Shown here piece after piece: positions 25,782 to 34,875 of a stretch of 64,000 nucleotides of DNA. Every line of letters begins with the position of its first letter. Within the stretch, counting starts at the first letter, position 1. The DNA comes from Moraxella osloensis (GTDB taxonomy: Bacteria > Pseudomonadota > Gammaproteobacteria > Pseudomonadales > Moraxellaceae). The stretch spans positions 1,922,001 to 1,986,000 of the forward strand of contig NZ_CP014234.1 in NCBI RefSeq assembly GCF_001553955.1, given 5' to 3'. The position numbers and the translations under genes are program-made. The notes beneath the pieces are model-generated. The model was not told the DNA's origin and ran no database searches. It was given only the letters and a program-made list of their open reading frames with translations.

Positions 25782-26414
25782 ATGGCAACGCGTATTACCA
25801 ACAAAAAATTGTCCAAAAGTAGCCGTGCGTGGATGAAAGAGCACATTGACGACCACTATGTCAAACTTGCCCAGCGCGATGGCTATCGGGCAAGAGCGGC
25901 TTACAAATTGCTAGAAATCAACGAAAAACTGCAGCTGATTAAAAAAGGCATGACGGTGGTCGATTTGGGTTCTGCCCCAGGCAGCTGGTCGCAAGTTGCG
26001 GGTAAACTAGTCGGTGACACTGGCAAACTTATCGCCTCAGACATCTTGCCGATGGATACGCTAGAGAATGTGACCTTTATCCAAGGTGATTTTCGTGAGC
26101 AAGCAGTGTTTGACAACATCATGGCAGAAGTCGCCGATAAAAAAGTGGAAGTGGTGCTATCTGATATGGCGCCTAATACCTCAGGGTTTTCTGCAGTCGA
26201 TCAGCCACGAATGATTTATTTGTGTGAGCTTGCCATGGACTTTGCCGAGCAAGTGCTCCCTGAAGGTGGCACCTTAGTGATTAAGGTATTCCAAGGCGAA
26301 GGCTCTGATGCTTTACGAAAAAATATGCAGCAGCGTTTTAGTAAAGTGCGCAGTATCAAGCCTGCAGCGTCACGCGCGCGCTCAAAAGAAATGTATTGGA
26401 TTGCCACCAAATAA
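25782..26414 (+). CDS. rlmE: 23S rRNA 2'-O-ribose methyltransferase RlmE
   Basis: A 210-residue SAM-dependent methyltransferase (FtsJ) that methylates the 2'-OH of U2552 in the 23S A-loop, late in 50S assembly. It shows the N-terminal RAWMKEHIDDHYVKLAQRDGYRAR tract (split by family variation), the SAM motif VVDLGSAPGSWSQV, VLSDMAPNTSG and VIKVFQGEG, and the C-terminal KPAASRARSKEMYWIA, giving the K-D-K-E catalytic set. It lies upstream of ftsH, as in E. coli. Confidence 0.97.
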   Translation: MATRITNKKLSKSSRAWMKEHIDDHYVKLAQRDGYRARAAYKLLEINEKLQLIKKGMTVVDLGSAPGSWSQVAGKLVGDTGKLIASDILPMDTLENVTFIQGDFREQAVFDNIMAEVADKKVEVVLSDMAPNTSGFSAVDQPRMIYLCELAMDFAEQVLPEGGTLVIKVFQGEGSDALRKNMQQRFSKVRSIKPAASRARSKEMYWIATK

Positions 26415-26636
26415 GGTAATTTGCTTTAGTCTATCCATGAAGTTAACTGGATAAAAATTGGTAATATGTTTTTACTAGAAAATAACAGAGAATTCGCTTG
26501 ATAATGTTAAGGTAAATCCATATATCATGCTATATTGAAAGATTAATATAACGTCTATTTTTGGTGAAAAATCTATCTATCTTTGGTAAACATTTTGATT
26601 TAACCCCACTTTTTAATCAACCCCCTAACGCGAAGG

Positions 26637-28559
26637 ATGAAAAACAACGTGAGCGACATGGTAAAAAATACCTTATTGTGGTTAGTTGTGATAGGGGTAT
26701 TAGTGCTAGTCTTTAGCAATTTTGATACCCGCAATGAACCTGATAAGCTCAATTACTCCCAATTTGTCACTGCGGTGGCAACTGACCAGGTCAAAAGTGT
26801 CAAAATTGACGGTGAGCAAATTTCTGGCGAAAAGAAAAACGGCTCAACTTTTGAGACAGTGCGTCCTGCGGTCACTGACACTGAGCTAATGCCAAAGCTT
26901 ATCAAGCATAATGTTGAAGTTCAAGGCGCCACCCCTGAACGTCAAGGTGTGATGATGCAATTACTGATTGCAAGCTTCCCAGTGCTATTGATTATTGGTT
27001 TGTTCTTGTTCATCATGCGTAATATGAGCGGCGGTGGTGCAGGTGGTGGTCGCGGCATGGGTCCGATGAGTTTTGGTAAATCTAAAGCCAAAATGCTATC
27101 AGAAGACCAAATCAAAGTGACATTTGCAGATGTGGCAGGGTGTGATGAAGCCAAGCAAGAAGTAACAGAAATTGTCGACTTCTTACGTGACCCAGAAAAA
27201 TTTACCAAACTTGGCGCGACTATTCCACGTGGTGTGTTGATGGTAGGCCCGCCAGGGACAGGTAAAACCTTGCTTGCCAAAGCGATTGCAGGTGAAGCGA
27301 AAGTACCATTCTTCTCAATTTCAGGTTCTGACTTTGTTGAGATGTTTGTGGGTGTCGGTGCAAGCCGTGTGCGTGATATGTTTGAACAAGCCAAGAAAAA
27401 TGCCCCTTGTATCATCTTTATTGACGAGATTGATGCTGTCGGTCGTCATCGTGGTGCGGGTATGGGCGGTGGTCATGACGAACGTGAACAAACTTTGAAC
27501 CAGTTATTGGTTGAGATGGATGGTTTTGAAGGCAATGACGGGGTAATCGTGATTGCTGCAACCAACCGAGTCGATGTACTCGATAAAGCATTGTTGCGCC
27601 CAGGTCGTTTCGATCGTCAAGTACAAGTTGGCTTGCCTGATATCAAAGGCCGTGAGCAAATTCTTCGTGTACACATGAAAAAATTGCCCTCAACAATTGG
27701 CGTCGATATTCGTTCATTGGCGCGTGGTACCCCAGGTTTTAGTGGTGCACAATTAGCGAATTTGGTGAACGAGGCGGCACTATTTGCTGCACGTAACAAT
27801 AAAGCGTCAGTTGATATGAACGACTTTGAAGAAGCCAAAGACAAGCTTTATATGGGTCCAGAACGTAAATCGATGGTACTGCGTGAAGAAGAGCGTCGTG
27901 CAACGGCATATCATGAAGCAGGGCATGCCTTAGTAGCTGAAATGCTACCGGGTACCGATCCTGTCCATAAGGTCACTATTATGCCGCGTGGTTGGGCATT
28001 AGGTGTTACTTGGCAATTGCCAGAGCATGATCAGACCAGCGTTTATAAGTCAAAAATGCTAAATGATATTGCGATTTTGTTTGGTGGTCGTATCGCCGAA
28101 GAAGTGTTTATCAATCAGCAATCGACTGGCGCGTCAAATGATTTTGAACGTGCTACTAAAATGGCACGTGCCATGGTTACCAAATACGGTATGTCAGATG
28201 CCATGGGTGTGATGGTGTATGAAGAAGATGAAAACCAAGGTTACTTTGGTGCCTCATCTCGCACTATTTCAGAAGCGACCCAGCAGAAAGTGGACGACGA
28301 AGTTCGTCGTATCCTAGAAGCGCAGTATGATATCGCACGTGCATTAATTGAAGGTAATGCGGACAAAATGCATGCCATGGTCGACGCGTTAATGAAATGG
28401 GAAACTATCGACCGTGACCAATTGCAAGATATTATGGCAGGTATTCCACCACGCGAGCCTAAAGTTTATCAAGAGCCTGTTAGAGTAAATTTCGATAAAC
28501 CAAGCAACCCACCGTCAAGTGGGTCGGGCTTAACCCCGCCGCCGTTACCTGCAATGTAA
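26637..28559 (+). CDS. ftsH: ATP-dependent zinc metalloprotease FtsH
   Basis: A 640-residue membrane AAA+ protease that degrades membrane proteins and regulators such as LpxC. Two transmembrane helices flank a periplasmic domain (residues about 12-28 and 107-126). The AAA domain has Walker A GPPGTGKT, Walker [11 protein letters not shown] and the pore segment around [14 protein letters not shown]; the protease domain has the zinc site HEAGHAL. The tail is Pro/Ser-rich. Start is uncertain: ATG 26637 overlaps the aagga sequence, so GTG 26649 (giving [12 protein letters not shown]) may be the real start. Confidence 0.97.
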   Translation: MKNNVSDMVKNTLLWLVVIGVLVLVFSNFDTRNEPDKLNYSQFVTAVATDQVKSVKIDGEQISGEKKNGSTFETVRPAVTDTELMPKLIKHNVEVQGATPERQGVMMQLLIASFPVLLIIGLFLFIMRNMSGGGAGGGRGMGPMSFGKSKAKMLSEDQIKVTFADVAGCDEAKQEVTEIVDFLRDPEKFTKLGATIPRGVLMVGPPGTGKTLLAKAIAGEAKVPFFSISGSDFVEMFVGVGASRVRDMFEQAKKNAPCIIFIDEIDAVGRHRGAGMGGGHDEREQTLNQLLVEMDGFEGNDGVIVIAATNRVDVLDKALLRPGRFDRQVQVGLPDIKGREQILRVHMKKLPSTIGVDIRSLARGTPGFSGAQLANLVNEAALFAARNNKASVDMNDFEEAKDKLYMGPERKSMVLREEERRATAYHEAGHALVAEMLPGTDPVHKVTIMPRGWALGVTWQLPEHDQTSVYKSKMLNDIAILFGGRIAEEVFINQQSTGASNDFERATKMARAMVTKYGMSDAMGVMVYEEDENQGYFGASSRTISEATQQKVDDEVRRILEAQYDIARALIEGNADKMHAMVDALMKWETIDRDQLQDIMAGIPPREPKVYQEPVRVNFDKPSNPPSSGSGLTPPPLPAM

Positions 28560-28582
28560 ATTATCCATGATATGAGTTACTC

Positions 28583-28618
28583 AAAAACCGCTACCAACTT
28601 GATAGCGGTTTTTTTGTT
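28583..28618 (+). terminator. ftsH terminator
   Basis: aaaccgcta pairs with tagcggttt, followed by a T-run ending near 28618. It lies 25 bp past the ftsH stop. Confidence 0.88.
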
Positions 28619-28663
28619 TTTCACTTAAAATAGTAAAAAATTTTAGCAATCATTGTGGACATC

Positions 28664-29542
28664 ATGCAGTTACAGCCCATTCCCAACTTTGCCATTCATT
28701 ATCATAATCAAACGCTCGATTTATCTAATCCCCATATCATGGGTATTTTAAATGTCACCCCAGATTCATTTTCTGATGGTGGTCGATATAATCATATCGA
28801 CCAAGGCTTGCGTCATACCGAGCAGATGATCAAAGACGGGGCGACGATTATCGATGTGGGTGGTGAATCTACTCGCCCAAATGCCAGCCCTGTGAGTGAG
28901 CAAGAAGAAGTTGACCGCGTCATCAAAGTGGTTGAAGCGATTAATCATAACTTTGGTGAGCAAGTGTGGGTGTCGGTCGATACCAGTAGCCCGACCGTGA
29001 TGACACTCGCCAGTCAAGTCGGCGCCAAAATTTGGAATGATGTACGAGCCTTGACGCGCCCCGATGCCATTGCTACCGCTGCCAAACTCGATATCCCTGT
29101 CATGCTCATGCACATGCGCGGTGAGCCAACGACCATGAATCAGCTAGATAATTATCAAGATTTATATACCGATGTTATTAGCGAGTTACAGCAGCGCATT
29201 GATGAGGTTATGGAGGGTGGGGTCAGACGTGACAATCTTATCATTGACCCAGGGTTTGGCTTTGCCAAAAACGCCCAGCAAAATCTGGCATGGCTGAATG
29301 AATTTTATCGGTTGCATACGTTTAACTTACCTGTCATGGTGGCATTATCCCGTAAACGCTTTGTTGGGGAAGTCCTCAAGTCAGCCAATCTACCCCATGA
29401 CCCTACCGATAGAGATGTTGCTAGTATGGTTGCAGGGCTATTTGCTGTGCAGCAAGGGGCGTGTATCTTGCGCACCCATAATGTAGCAGCGACTAAAGCA
29501 GGGCTTGCGATGTGGCAAGCGACGCAACAGGCAAAAGCTTAA
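28664..29542 (+). CDS. folP: Dihydropteroate synthase
   Basis: A 292-residue TIM-barrel enzyme joining p-aminobenzoate to 6-hydroxymethyl-dihydropterin pyrophosphate in folate synthesis; it is the sulfonamide target. It shows IMGILNVTPDSFSDGG, IIDVGGESTRPNA, PVMLMHMRGEP, IIDPGFGFAKN and the C-terminal LRTHNVAATK. ATG 28664 fits the family length; a GTG at 28655 is in frame. Its position after ftsH is conserved in gamma-proteobacteria. Its substrate p-aminobenzoate would come from the pathway of pabC at 33848. Confidence 0.97.
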   Translation: MQLQPIPNFAIHYHNQTLDLSNPHIMGILNVTPDSFSDGGRYNHIDQGLRHTEQMIKDGATIIDVGGESTRPNASPVSEQEEVDRVIKVVEAINHNFGEQVWVSVDTSSPTVMTLASQVGAKIWNDVRALTRPDAIATAAKLDIPVMLMHMRGEPTTMNQLDNYQDLYTDVISELQQRIDEVMEGGVRRDNLIIDPGFGFAKNAQQNLAWLNEFYRLHTFNLPVMVALSRKRFVGEVLKSANLPHDPTDRDVASMVAGLFAVQQGACILRTHNVAATKAGLAMWQATQQAKA

Positions 29543-29592
29543 TAACAGGTAAAAAAATACATGAATTTAACGCGCAACGACAAGGATTTATC

Positions 29593-29859
29593 ATGAGTGA
29601 CAATCAGCCAGAACCTACATTAGAGCAGCGCAAAGTCATCTATCGTGCCAGACGCGGTCTAAAAGAACTCGATTATTATTTTGACCCGTATGTGAGAGCG
29701 CACTATCTACAAGCCGACTCACGAGAGCAGCAAATTTTTGCAGAATTGGTGAAAGAAGAAGATCCTGATTTGCTGGATTGGTTTTTACACAATCATCCGA
29801 CCAAGCCAGAATTTGCTGATTTGATAGCCAAGCTCAAATCATTAAAAGCTTCTTCTTAA
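29593..29859 (+). CDS. sdhE: SdhE/YgfY-type flavinylation factor
   Basis: An 88-residue protein of the SdhE family, which promotes covalent FAD attachment to succinate dehydrogenase and fumarate reductase. The signature is IYRARRGLKELDYYFDPYV, containing the RGxxE motif needed for activity, with FAELVKEEDPDLLDWF later. ATG 29593 has aagga 7 bp upstream; longer in-frame starts overlap folP. The next gene is a YgfX-like protein, the same pairing as in E. coli (ygfY-ygfX). Confidence 0.88.
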   Translation: MSDNQPEPTLEQRKVIYRARRGLKELDYYFDPYVRAHYLQADSREQQIFAELVKEEDPDLLDWFLHNHPTKPEFADLIAKLKSLKASS

Positions 29860-29868
29860 TTGATTTAG

Positions 29869-30390
29869 ATGAACGAGCGCTACTTGTCGCGTCATAACAC
29901 CGCATTTATTGATATTGATGCCACGCTCAAACCCAGTGTGGATAAAAAACTGCTTTGGGGGGCTTGTTTATGGGTGGTTGTTGGCATTTTGGCACTCGTA
30001 CCTTTGGCGCTTACCTATAAACTTTTACTAGGTATGGTCGCTATAGCCAGTCTTTGGTTCGGGCAAGTCTCTAGTTGTCACTTATTGGCTATTTCATCGT
30101 TACACGCCAAACCGCAAAGTAACAATCAAACCTTACCTTATGACAACTTTGATTTTTTAACTTGGCAAATCCAGTGGGTACGTGGGGTTGTCAAAGTACC
30201 TAAACAGGGTAAGCAAGCGGTTTGGCAGGCGAGCTTGAAGGGCATCGCTGATATGGGGTGCCTAATGATTTTAACGTTTGGGTTGATAGAATCAGTGCCA
30301 GCTAAAATCAGTGTAACCATTTGGCAAGATCAAGTGGATAGCGATACCTGGCGGCAATTTAAGGTGCTAGCGAACACAGTAGGGCGATAA
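29869..30390 (+). CDS. YgfX-like membrane protein
   Basis: A 173-residue protein with two adjacent hydrophobic segments (about residues 27-65, LLWGACLWVVVGILALV and LLGMVAIASLWFG) and a cytoplasmic C-terminal part ending IWQDQVDSDTWRQFKVLA, the pattern of the YgfX/CptA family (xWxDxxDxxxxRxLR). It lies 9 bp after sdhE. In E. coli the pair has been described as a toxin-antitoxin module (CptBA) and as an SdhE partner set; which applies here cannot be told from sequence. Confidence 0.65.
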   Translation: MNERYLSRHNTAFIDIDATLKPSVDKKLLWGACLWVVVGILALVPLALTYKLLLGMVAIASLWFGQVSSCHLLAISSLHAKPQSNNQTLPYDNFDFLTWQIQWVRGVVKVPKQGKQAVWQASLKGIADMGCLMILTFGLIESVPAKISVTIWQDQVDSDTWRQFKVLANTVGR

Positions 30391-30552
30391 CAAAAATGGT
30401 ATATAAGTTATGTTCAATGTTGCTACAATTAAATCAACCAAGTGTTGAAGCGACTGCGCATTTTAGTTTGAACTTAAGCGCAATTGGCATGCGTCAGCGC
30501 GGTATCATTGGTGATATACAACAATCATTGAAAAAGATAAAAGGGAATGACC

Positions 30553-31284
30553 ATGGGTCTATTAACAAGTCTAGTAACACAAGTGGCGCAAAGTGCCATT
30601 CAAAGCAAAATGGGCCAAAGCAAAATGGGCGGTCAAAGCCAAGCCGATATGGGCGGCCTAGGCAATATTTTTGGTAATGTTTTAGGCGGCGGGGTGCAGC
30701 AGCCACAAATGCAGTCAAATGGTTTTGGATTGGATGATATCATCGGTATGGCGATGAACCAAAACCAAGGTATGTCGCAAATGTCTCAGGGTGGCGTGCT
30801 AGGACAAGTGCTAGGTAGCGTGCTAGGTAGTGGCATGGGCGGTGGTCTAGGTAGTGGCATGGGCAATAACGTGGGTATGAACCAATTTCCACAAAGTCAA
30901 AGTGGCTTTGGTGGTAAAGGTATGTTAATGGCGGCTTTATTGCCAATCGCGTTGATGTTTATCCAGCGAAATGGCGGTCTATCAGGCGCTTTTAATAAAA
31001 TCCAAAATATGGGATTTGGTCATCAAGCCAATTCCTGGATGAGTGCGGACCAATCAAACCAACCGCTGGATCCCAATGATATCAATCAGCTATTTGATAA
31101 TGATGAGTTGGCGCAAGTTGCAGCACAAACGGGCGTGGATCAAAGTGAAGTACGTCAAGGTATGGCGGAGCTTTTACCACAGTTATTTGATAGCTTGACG
31201 CCAAATGGCGACACCCGAACCGAACCTGAAGCCAATGACGAAATCAGCCAAATTTTATCGCAACTTTCACAATTTAAGCGCTAA
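30553..31284 (+). CDS. YidB/DUF937-like protein, Gly/Met/Gln-rich
   Basis: A 243-residue protein whose C-terminal part, DPNDINQLFDNDELAQVAAQTGVDQSEVRQGMAELLPQ (residues about 175-212), resembles the DUF937/YidB domain of unknown function. The N-terminal half is low-complexity, with Gly-, Met-, Gln- and Ser-rich repeats such as VLGSVLGSGMGGGLGSGMG; one hydrophobic stretch, MLMAALLPIALMFI, could cross or lie in the membrane. ATG 30553 has aaggg 7 bp upstream. The 160-nt gap before it has no gene. A terminator follows at 31321. Confidence 0.6.
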   Translation: MGLLTSLVTQVAQSAIQSKMGQSKMGGQSQADMGGLGNIFGNVLGGGVQQPQMQSNGFGLDDIIGMAMNQNQGMSQMSQGGVLGQVLGSVLGSGMGGGLGSGMGNNVGMNQFPQSQSGFGGKGMLMAALLPIALMFIQRNGGLSGAFNKIQNMGFGHQANSWMSADQSNQPLDPNDINQLFDNDELAQVAAQTGVDQSEVRQGMAELLPQLFDSLTPNGDTRTEPEANDEISQILSQLSQFKR

Positions 31285-31320
31285 GAGCGATTAAAAGTGA
31301 ATTTAAATAGCATGACTACG

Positions 31321-31350
31321 AACCGCCATTTCAATTGAACTGGCGGTTTA
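31321..31350 (+). terminator. Terminator after the YidB-like gene
   Basis: aaccgcca pairs with tggcggtt around a 14-nt loop, followed by tatttac rather than a strict T-run. It separates convergent genes. Confidence 0.6.
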
Positions 31351-31357
31351 TTTACGA

Positions 31358-31924
31358 TTATAAAATCTTGATGATAGGGCGATGATTTGCTCTTAGCCAA
31401 TAATCATGAAATACCCAAAATAACTTACGATAATTGATAGGTAATTGGTTATGATAAAGATAAATATTATGATGAGAATGGATAGCGATATGTGCTGGTG
31501 TGGAACGATTAGTTATACATCTATTCACGAATTTAATTTCCAGCCATTTTAATGTTTGTTTGTGATTGCCAGATACGATTATTAGGCTAACTGGGTTTAA
31601 CTCACAATAAAATGGGTCATGTGCATTACGGTAAAAAAGCGTTAATCGTTGTTCTTTTATTTCTCGATAGATACCAAAAATAAGTAAAAATATAAGGAAA
31701 ATTAATGATATAAAAAATATAGTCTCTGTGTCTGGAATAAAAATTGCCACAGCAAACATCAGCGAAAAGATGACTATCATCACAGTAAGGATGATAACAT
31801 TAAACGTGATAAAAGAGCGTTTTAACGTAATTTTGATGATAGGTAAATCATCACGATTTTTGGCGGTTTTAATCGTTGTTAAAATTTCAGTCAAGTCTTT
31901 GCTATTTTTACCAATATTAATCAA
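31358..31924 (-). CDS. Unknown membrane protein downstream of aroE
   Basis: A 188-residue protein not recognised. It is strongly AT-rich, with two adjoining transmembrane helices at about residues 38-63 and 68-86 ([34 protein letters not shown]), a basic loop, and a C-terminal cytoplasmic part with many His, Tyr and Asn. Such two-helix proteins with a PH-like C-terminal part are common, but no motif confirms that here. The start TTG at 31924 overlaps the aroE stop (TTGA overlap), suggesting translational coupling to aroE. Base composition differs from neighbours. Confidence 0.6.
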   Translation of the reverse strand: MINIGKNSKDLTEILTTIKTAKNRDDLPIIKITLKRSFITFNVIILTVMIVIFSLMFAVAIFIPDTETIFFISLIFLIFLLIFGIYREIKEQRLTLFYRNAHDPFYCELNPVSLIIVSGNHKQTLKWLEIKFVNRCITNRSTPAHIAIHSHHNIYLYHNQLPINYRKLFWVFHDYWLRANHRPIIKIL

Positions 31925-32739
31925 AATTTAAAATCCGTCAAATCGACTTGTTTACCCGTCCAAAGTGCAAAACTTAATGCCCCTTGATTGACCAGCATTC
32001 CTAAGCCATCCGAGGTTTTGGCATTTTTCGCCTTAAAAAAGTCCAAAAACGCCGAGGGTTTGCCATACATCATGTCATAGGCAAAATCGACCGTCATATC
32101 CTTGGCAAACGGCAATGTGTCACCGCTTAGACCTATCGACGTTGCATTGATAATCACCTCAATATCGTTGGGCAAATCCGTCAAACTTGAAAAGGTGAGC
32201 CTATCGGTATCAAATAATCGGGTTAAATTCTTTGCCTTTTCTACTGTGCGATTGGCAATATGCAGCGATTTTACTTGCGCATCTAGCAACGGCAAAATCG
32301 CGCCACGAGTCGCCCCACCTGCCCCCAAAATAGCAACGTTTGCGTCTTTTAATCTGACGCCTTGCGACAATAAATCCGCCACCAAACCGCGACCATCGGT
32401 ATTGTCGCCATACAGCTTGCCGTCTTTGATGGCAAGGGTATTGACTGCACCCGCCAAGCGCGCGTATTCAGATAGCTCACCGCGCTGCTGGCACAGCGCA
32501 AATGCCATCTCTTTAAAAGGTACGGTCACATTTGCCCCTGTGCCACCGCCTGCAAAAAATGCTTCGATGACAGCGGTAAAGCTGTCGACATCGTTGGGAC
32601 AATATTGGCGTTGGTAAGACAAAGTGATGCCCGTTTGTTGGGCAAAGGCTTGGTGCAAATCAGGCGATTTGCTATGGGCAATCGGATTGCCGATTACCAT
32701 GCAGTGATAACGGACATTTGAATCAGGAATTGATGACAT
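31921..32739 (-). CDS. aroE: Shikimate dehydrogenase (NADP+)
   Basis: A 272-residue enzyme reducing 3-dehydroshikimate to shikimate in aromatic amino acid and folate precursor synthesis. Visible sites are [32 protein letters not shown] (catalytic Lys), [18 protein letters not shown] (catalytic Asp) and the NADP loop [13 protein letters not shown]; the C-terminal part has [17 protein letters not shown] 32739 follows a weak taggt site; an upstream start at 32784 gives 15 unconserved residues. Confidence 0.96.
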   Translation of the reverse strand: MSSIPDSNVRYHCMVIGNPIAHSKSPDLHQAFAQQTGITLSYQRQYCPNDVDSFTAVIEAFFAGGGTGANVTVPFKEMAFALCQQRGELSEYARLAGAVNTLAIKDGKLYGDNTDGRGLVADLLSQGVRLKDANVAILGAGGATRGAILPLLDAQVKSLHIANRTVEKAKNLTRLFDTDRLTFSSLTDLPNDIEVIINATSIGLSGDTLPFAKDMTVDFAYDMMYGKPSAFLDFFKAKNAKTSDGLGMLVNQGALSFALWTGKQVDLTDFKF

Positions 32740-32817
32740 GGGAAAACCTATAATACGATGAGTAAAATTACCAATTCCCCTCACTTTACAATAACTGTGG
32801 CTACTATATCAATGCTG

Positions 32818-32847
32818 GGTTTTGATTGGCTAGGTTTTGATTGGGTG
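32818..32847. repeat. 15-bp tandem duplication upstream of aroE
   Basis: ggttttgattggcta is followed directly by ggttttgattgggtg. It lies in the divergent region between aroE and the lipoprotein gene. Confidence 0.75.
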
Positions 32848-32929
32848 GGTGTAAAGCGCAGCATTTCATCGATTTGGCTAAAAATAACAACAAAAGCGTA
32901 CTGTTAACCGCCACCAATGCCTTGTTACA

Positions 32930-33787
32930 ATGCGCTATTCACACCAACCCGTTATACAATACACAATGAAGCTAATTGCCCGCAAAACGCTTTTTTTACC
33001 GCGTCAAAACCGCTCAGAACATCCGATAAACGTTACCCAAAAAGGCGCGACCCAAAAAGGTACTACCCAAAAAGGTACTACCCAAAAAGGTACTACCCAA
33101 AAAGACGTTACCCAAAAAGGCGCTAGCCAAAATAAACCCACTTGGCCAAACAATCTTGGCTGGGGATGGCTTATCTTAGCACTCACCTTAACTGGCTGTG
33201 ATAAGGTCAAACAAATCGCCTCACAACGCAATGCCAGTGTGACCGCTAGCACTACCGCATCGACCACAGCCGCCAATCCGTCTATCAACCCTACCTCGCA
33301 GCCAACGCCTGTGGTCTATCCCATCAATGATTGGCAGCAACAAACGCTGGCAAACAAAGTCAGTATCCACGATACTGAAGCTATGATGTTACTGTTAGGT
33401 CAACCCATCACCATTGATACGCAAAGTTTGGACTATCGAAGCAACTTGGCGAGCAAATATAGTTTTGCCAAAACCGGTGAGCCGTATTTTAATTTGCTTG
33501 ATTCGCCTATGTATATCGAGTTACAGTGGTATTATGCCAGTGCCCATGACAATGCCAGCGTTAAAAACACCAGCATCCAGCATGCCAAAACAGCGTTTCA
33601 GCTGACCCAACATTGGTTTGGGCAAGACGGCTCAGACATTGTTGCCCACATGGTGCAAGGACAGCCGATTAAAAATGCGAACTACCACGGAATTTTGGTA
33701 GAATTAGCACGCTGTGACAATTATCATTGTGATTTGGTGGTCAGAAAACCCACTGTCACCGCCAAAACCGCTAAAAAAAGCGGCTGA
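32930..33787 (+). CDS. Putative lipoprotein with N-terminal TQKGT repeats
   Basis: An up to 285-residue protein not assigned to a family. A hydrophobic stretch with a lipobox-like end, LGWGWLILALTLTGC (about residues 71-88), is followed by DKVKQIASQRN and a Ser/Thr-rich linker, then a globular part with Trp and paired Cys (ARCDNYHCDL). Unusually, the signal-like stretch is preceded by a long basic region holding six tandem pentapeptides of TQKGT type. ATG 32930 is the first start; ATG 32966 (MKLIARKTLF) is an alternative. The frame on codon use and lipobox is convincing; the start is not. Confidence 0.6.
   Translation: MRYSHQPVIQYTMKLIARKTLFLPRQNRSEHPINVTQKGATQKGTTQKGTTQKGTTQKDVTQKGASQNKPTWPNNLGWGWLILALTLTGCDKVKQIASQRNASVTASTTASTTAANPSINPTSQPTPVVYPINDWQQQTLANKVSIHDTEAMMLLLGQPITIDTQSLDYRSNLASKYSFAKTGEPYFNLLDSPMYIELQWYYASAHDNASVKNTSIQHAKTAFQLTQHWFGQDGSDIVAHMVQGQPIKNANYHGILVELARCDNYHCDLVVRKPTVTAKTAKKSG
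33035..33139 (+). repeat. 15-bp tandem repeats encoding TQKGT-type pentapeptides
   Basis: Six units of acccaaaaaggtact type (33035-33124) and one degenerate unit (33125-33139). Units 2-4 are identical; the others vary in the last five bases. The 15-bp length preserves frame, so copy-number change would alter length without a frameshift. Confidence 0.95.
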
Positions 33788-33847
33788 TTGCTGCGGCTTT
33801 CACTGTCATACGGTCAACTATCAATTTAATCAAGTAGCCAAATAACC

Positions 33848-34789
33848 ATGTGGTATTCATTCTCTGACGCTCAGTATGCCAAGCAAACGCCAATCACCGC
33901 TATCGATATTGATTCACGGGTCATAGCGTATGGCGATGGGTTTTTTACCACCATGGCGGTAGTTGCAGGACAAATCAATTGGCTGAGTTACCATTTAGAT
34001 AGAATCGACGAGAGTGTCCATGCGTTACAACTTAATTTAACCAACGCGGACTTAGACGCCTTCAATTTAGACTCAGTCAATTTAGACGCAGCCAATTTAG
34101 AATCCCCCAATCACACTATCCGCGCATACTTTAATAGCCAGTTAGGCAGTTTCGCTAAAACCCTCAATCACGGTATGCTCAAGCTAATAGTCTGCCGAAA
34201 AAACCAACCTATCAAAGGCTATGGATTTTGTAACTGTCAATTTGACGCTTTTATTAAGCTTATGCCCACGGATAAGCCATTAGCACAGCAAGCCAATCAA
34301 GTCATCATCCAACCTGCCGCTAGCGCCATCTGTCTTACGCAGCAAATTGCTTGTTTACCAAAACCCTTGGTAGGACTTAAGCTACTAAATGCCCAAGATA
34401 AAGTGATGGCAAGTCACGAGCTGTGGCAGCACCAAACTCAAGATGCGCAAATGATTGATGGGCTGGTACAAGATGTGATGGGGCATTGGGTAGAAGGTAC
34501 CTTTTGCAATGTGTTTTATCAGCTTAATCATGAAAACGTGTGGTACACACCGCCCATCAACCGCTCAGGGGTCAAAGGGGTAATGCGGCAGGTGTTATTG
34601 GCTAAGTTTGCCAAGTACAATAGGGCACATGAGGAGCGATATTTAGCCAGCGAGGAGTTAGCCAATATCACAAGCTTGTTTTTTTGCAATGCGGTACGCG
34701 GGATTTTGCCGATTCAAGCATTGATACTACCCGATGGGCAGTCGAAGGTGCTTGATTTGACCTCAATCCATACGCAAAAATTAACTTAA
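33848..34789 (+). CDS. pabC: Aminodeoxychorismate lyase (class IV aminotransferase fold)
   Basis: A 313-residue PLP enzyme that releases pyruvate from 4-amino-4-deoxychorismate to give p-aminobenzoate. It shows SRVIAYGDGFFTTMAV (the family's RxxxYGDGxFET site), KLIVCRKN in place of the usual RG-motif, GLKLLNAQDKVMASHELW (the region of the PLP Lys is K in LLNAQDKV by position) and EGTFCNVFY. Length exceeds the usual 270, partly because of an insert at residues about 67-86 made of four pentapeptide repeats (ADLDA, FNLDS, VNLDA, ANLES). It precedes mltG and tmk, as in E. coli. The call rests on fold motifs plus synteny. Confidence 0.85.
   Translation: MWYSFSDAQYAKQTPITAIDIDSRVIAYGDGFFTTMAVVAGQINWLSYHLDRIDESVHALQLNLTNADLDAFNLDSVNLDAANLESPNHTIRAYFNSQLGSFAKTLNHGMLKLIVCRKNQPIKGYGFCNCQFDAFIKLMPTDKPLAQQANQVIIQPAASAICLTQQIACLPKPLVGLKLLNAQDKVMASHELWQHQTQDAQMIDGLVQDVMGHWVEGTFCNVFYQLNHENVWYTPPINRSGVKGVMRQVLLAKFAKYNRAHEERYLASEELANITSLFFCNAVRGILPIQALILPDGQSKVLDLTSIHTQKLT
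34046..34105 (+). repeat. Four 15-bp repeats inside pabC
   Basis: Units gcggacttagacgcc, ttcaatttagactca, gtcaatttagacgca and gccaatttagaatcc run in frame and encode A(D/N)LxX-type pentapeptides. Confidence 0.85.
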
Positions 34790-34875
34790 ATCCTGTTGCT
34801 AGTAACTAAAAAAAATTGCTATTTTTGTCATTAATTGTTAAATTCTCGCTTATTGAGTCAATATAAGCCTTCTCT

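Noticed and set aside
29869-30390. A definite toxin-antitoxin system (CptBA)
   Set aside because: The pair is clearly sdhE plus a ygfX-like gene, but toxin activity cannot be inferred from sequence and the SdhE role in flavinylation explains its conservation.
32917-33126. A YPKRY-repeat basic peptide in another frame at the same repeats
   Set aside because: It is the same 15-bp repeat read in another frame; only the frame that continues into the lipobox and a folded domain is long and coding-like.
33035-33139. A CRISPR array
   Set aside because: Units are 15 bp, contiguous and without spacers, they encode a pentapeptide in frame, and no cas genes are nearby.
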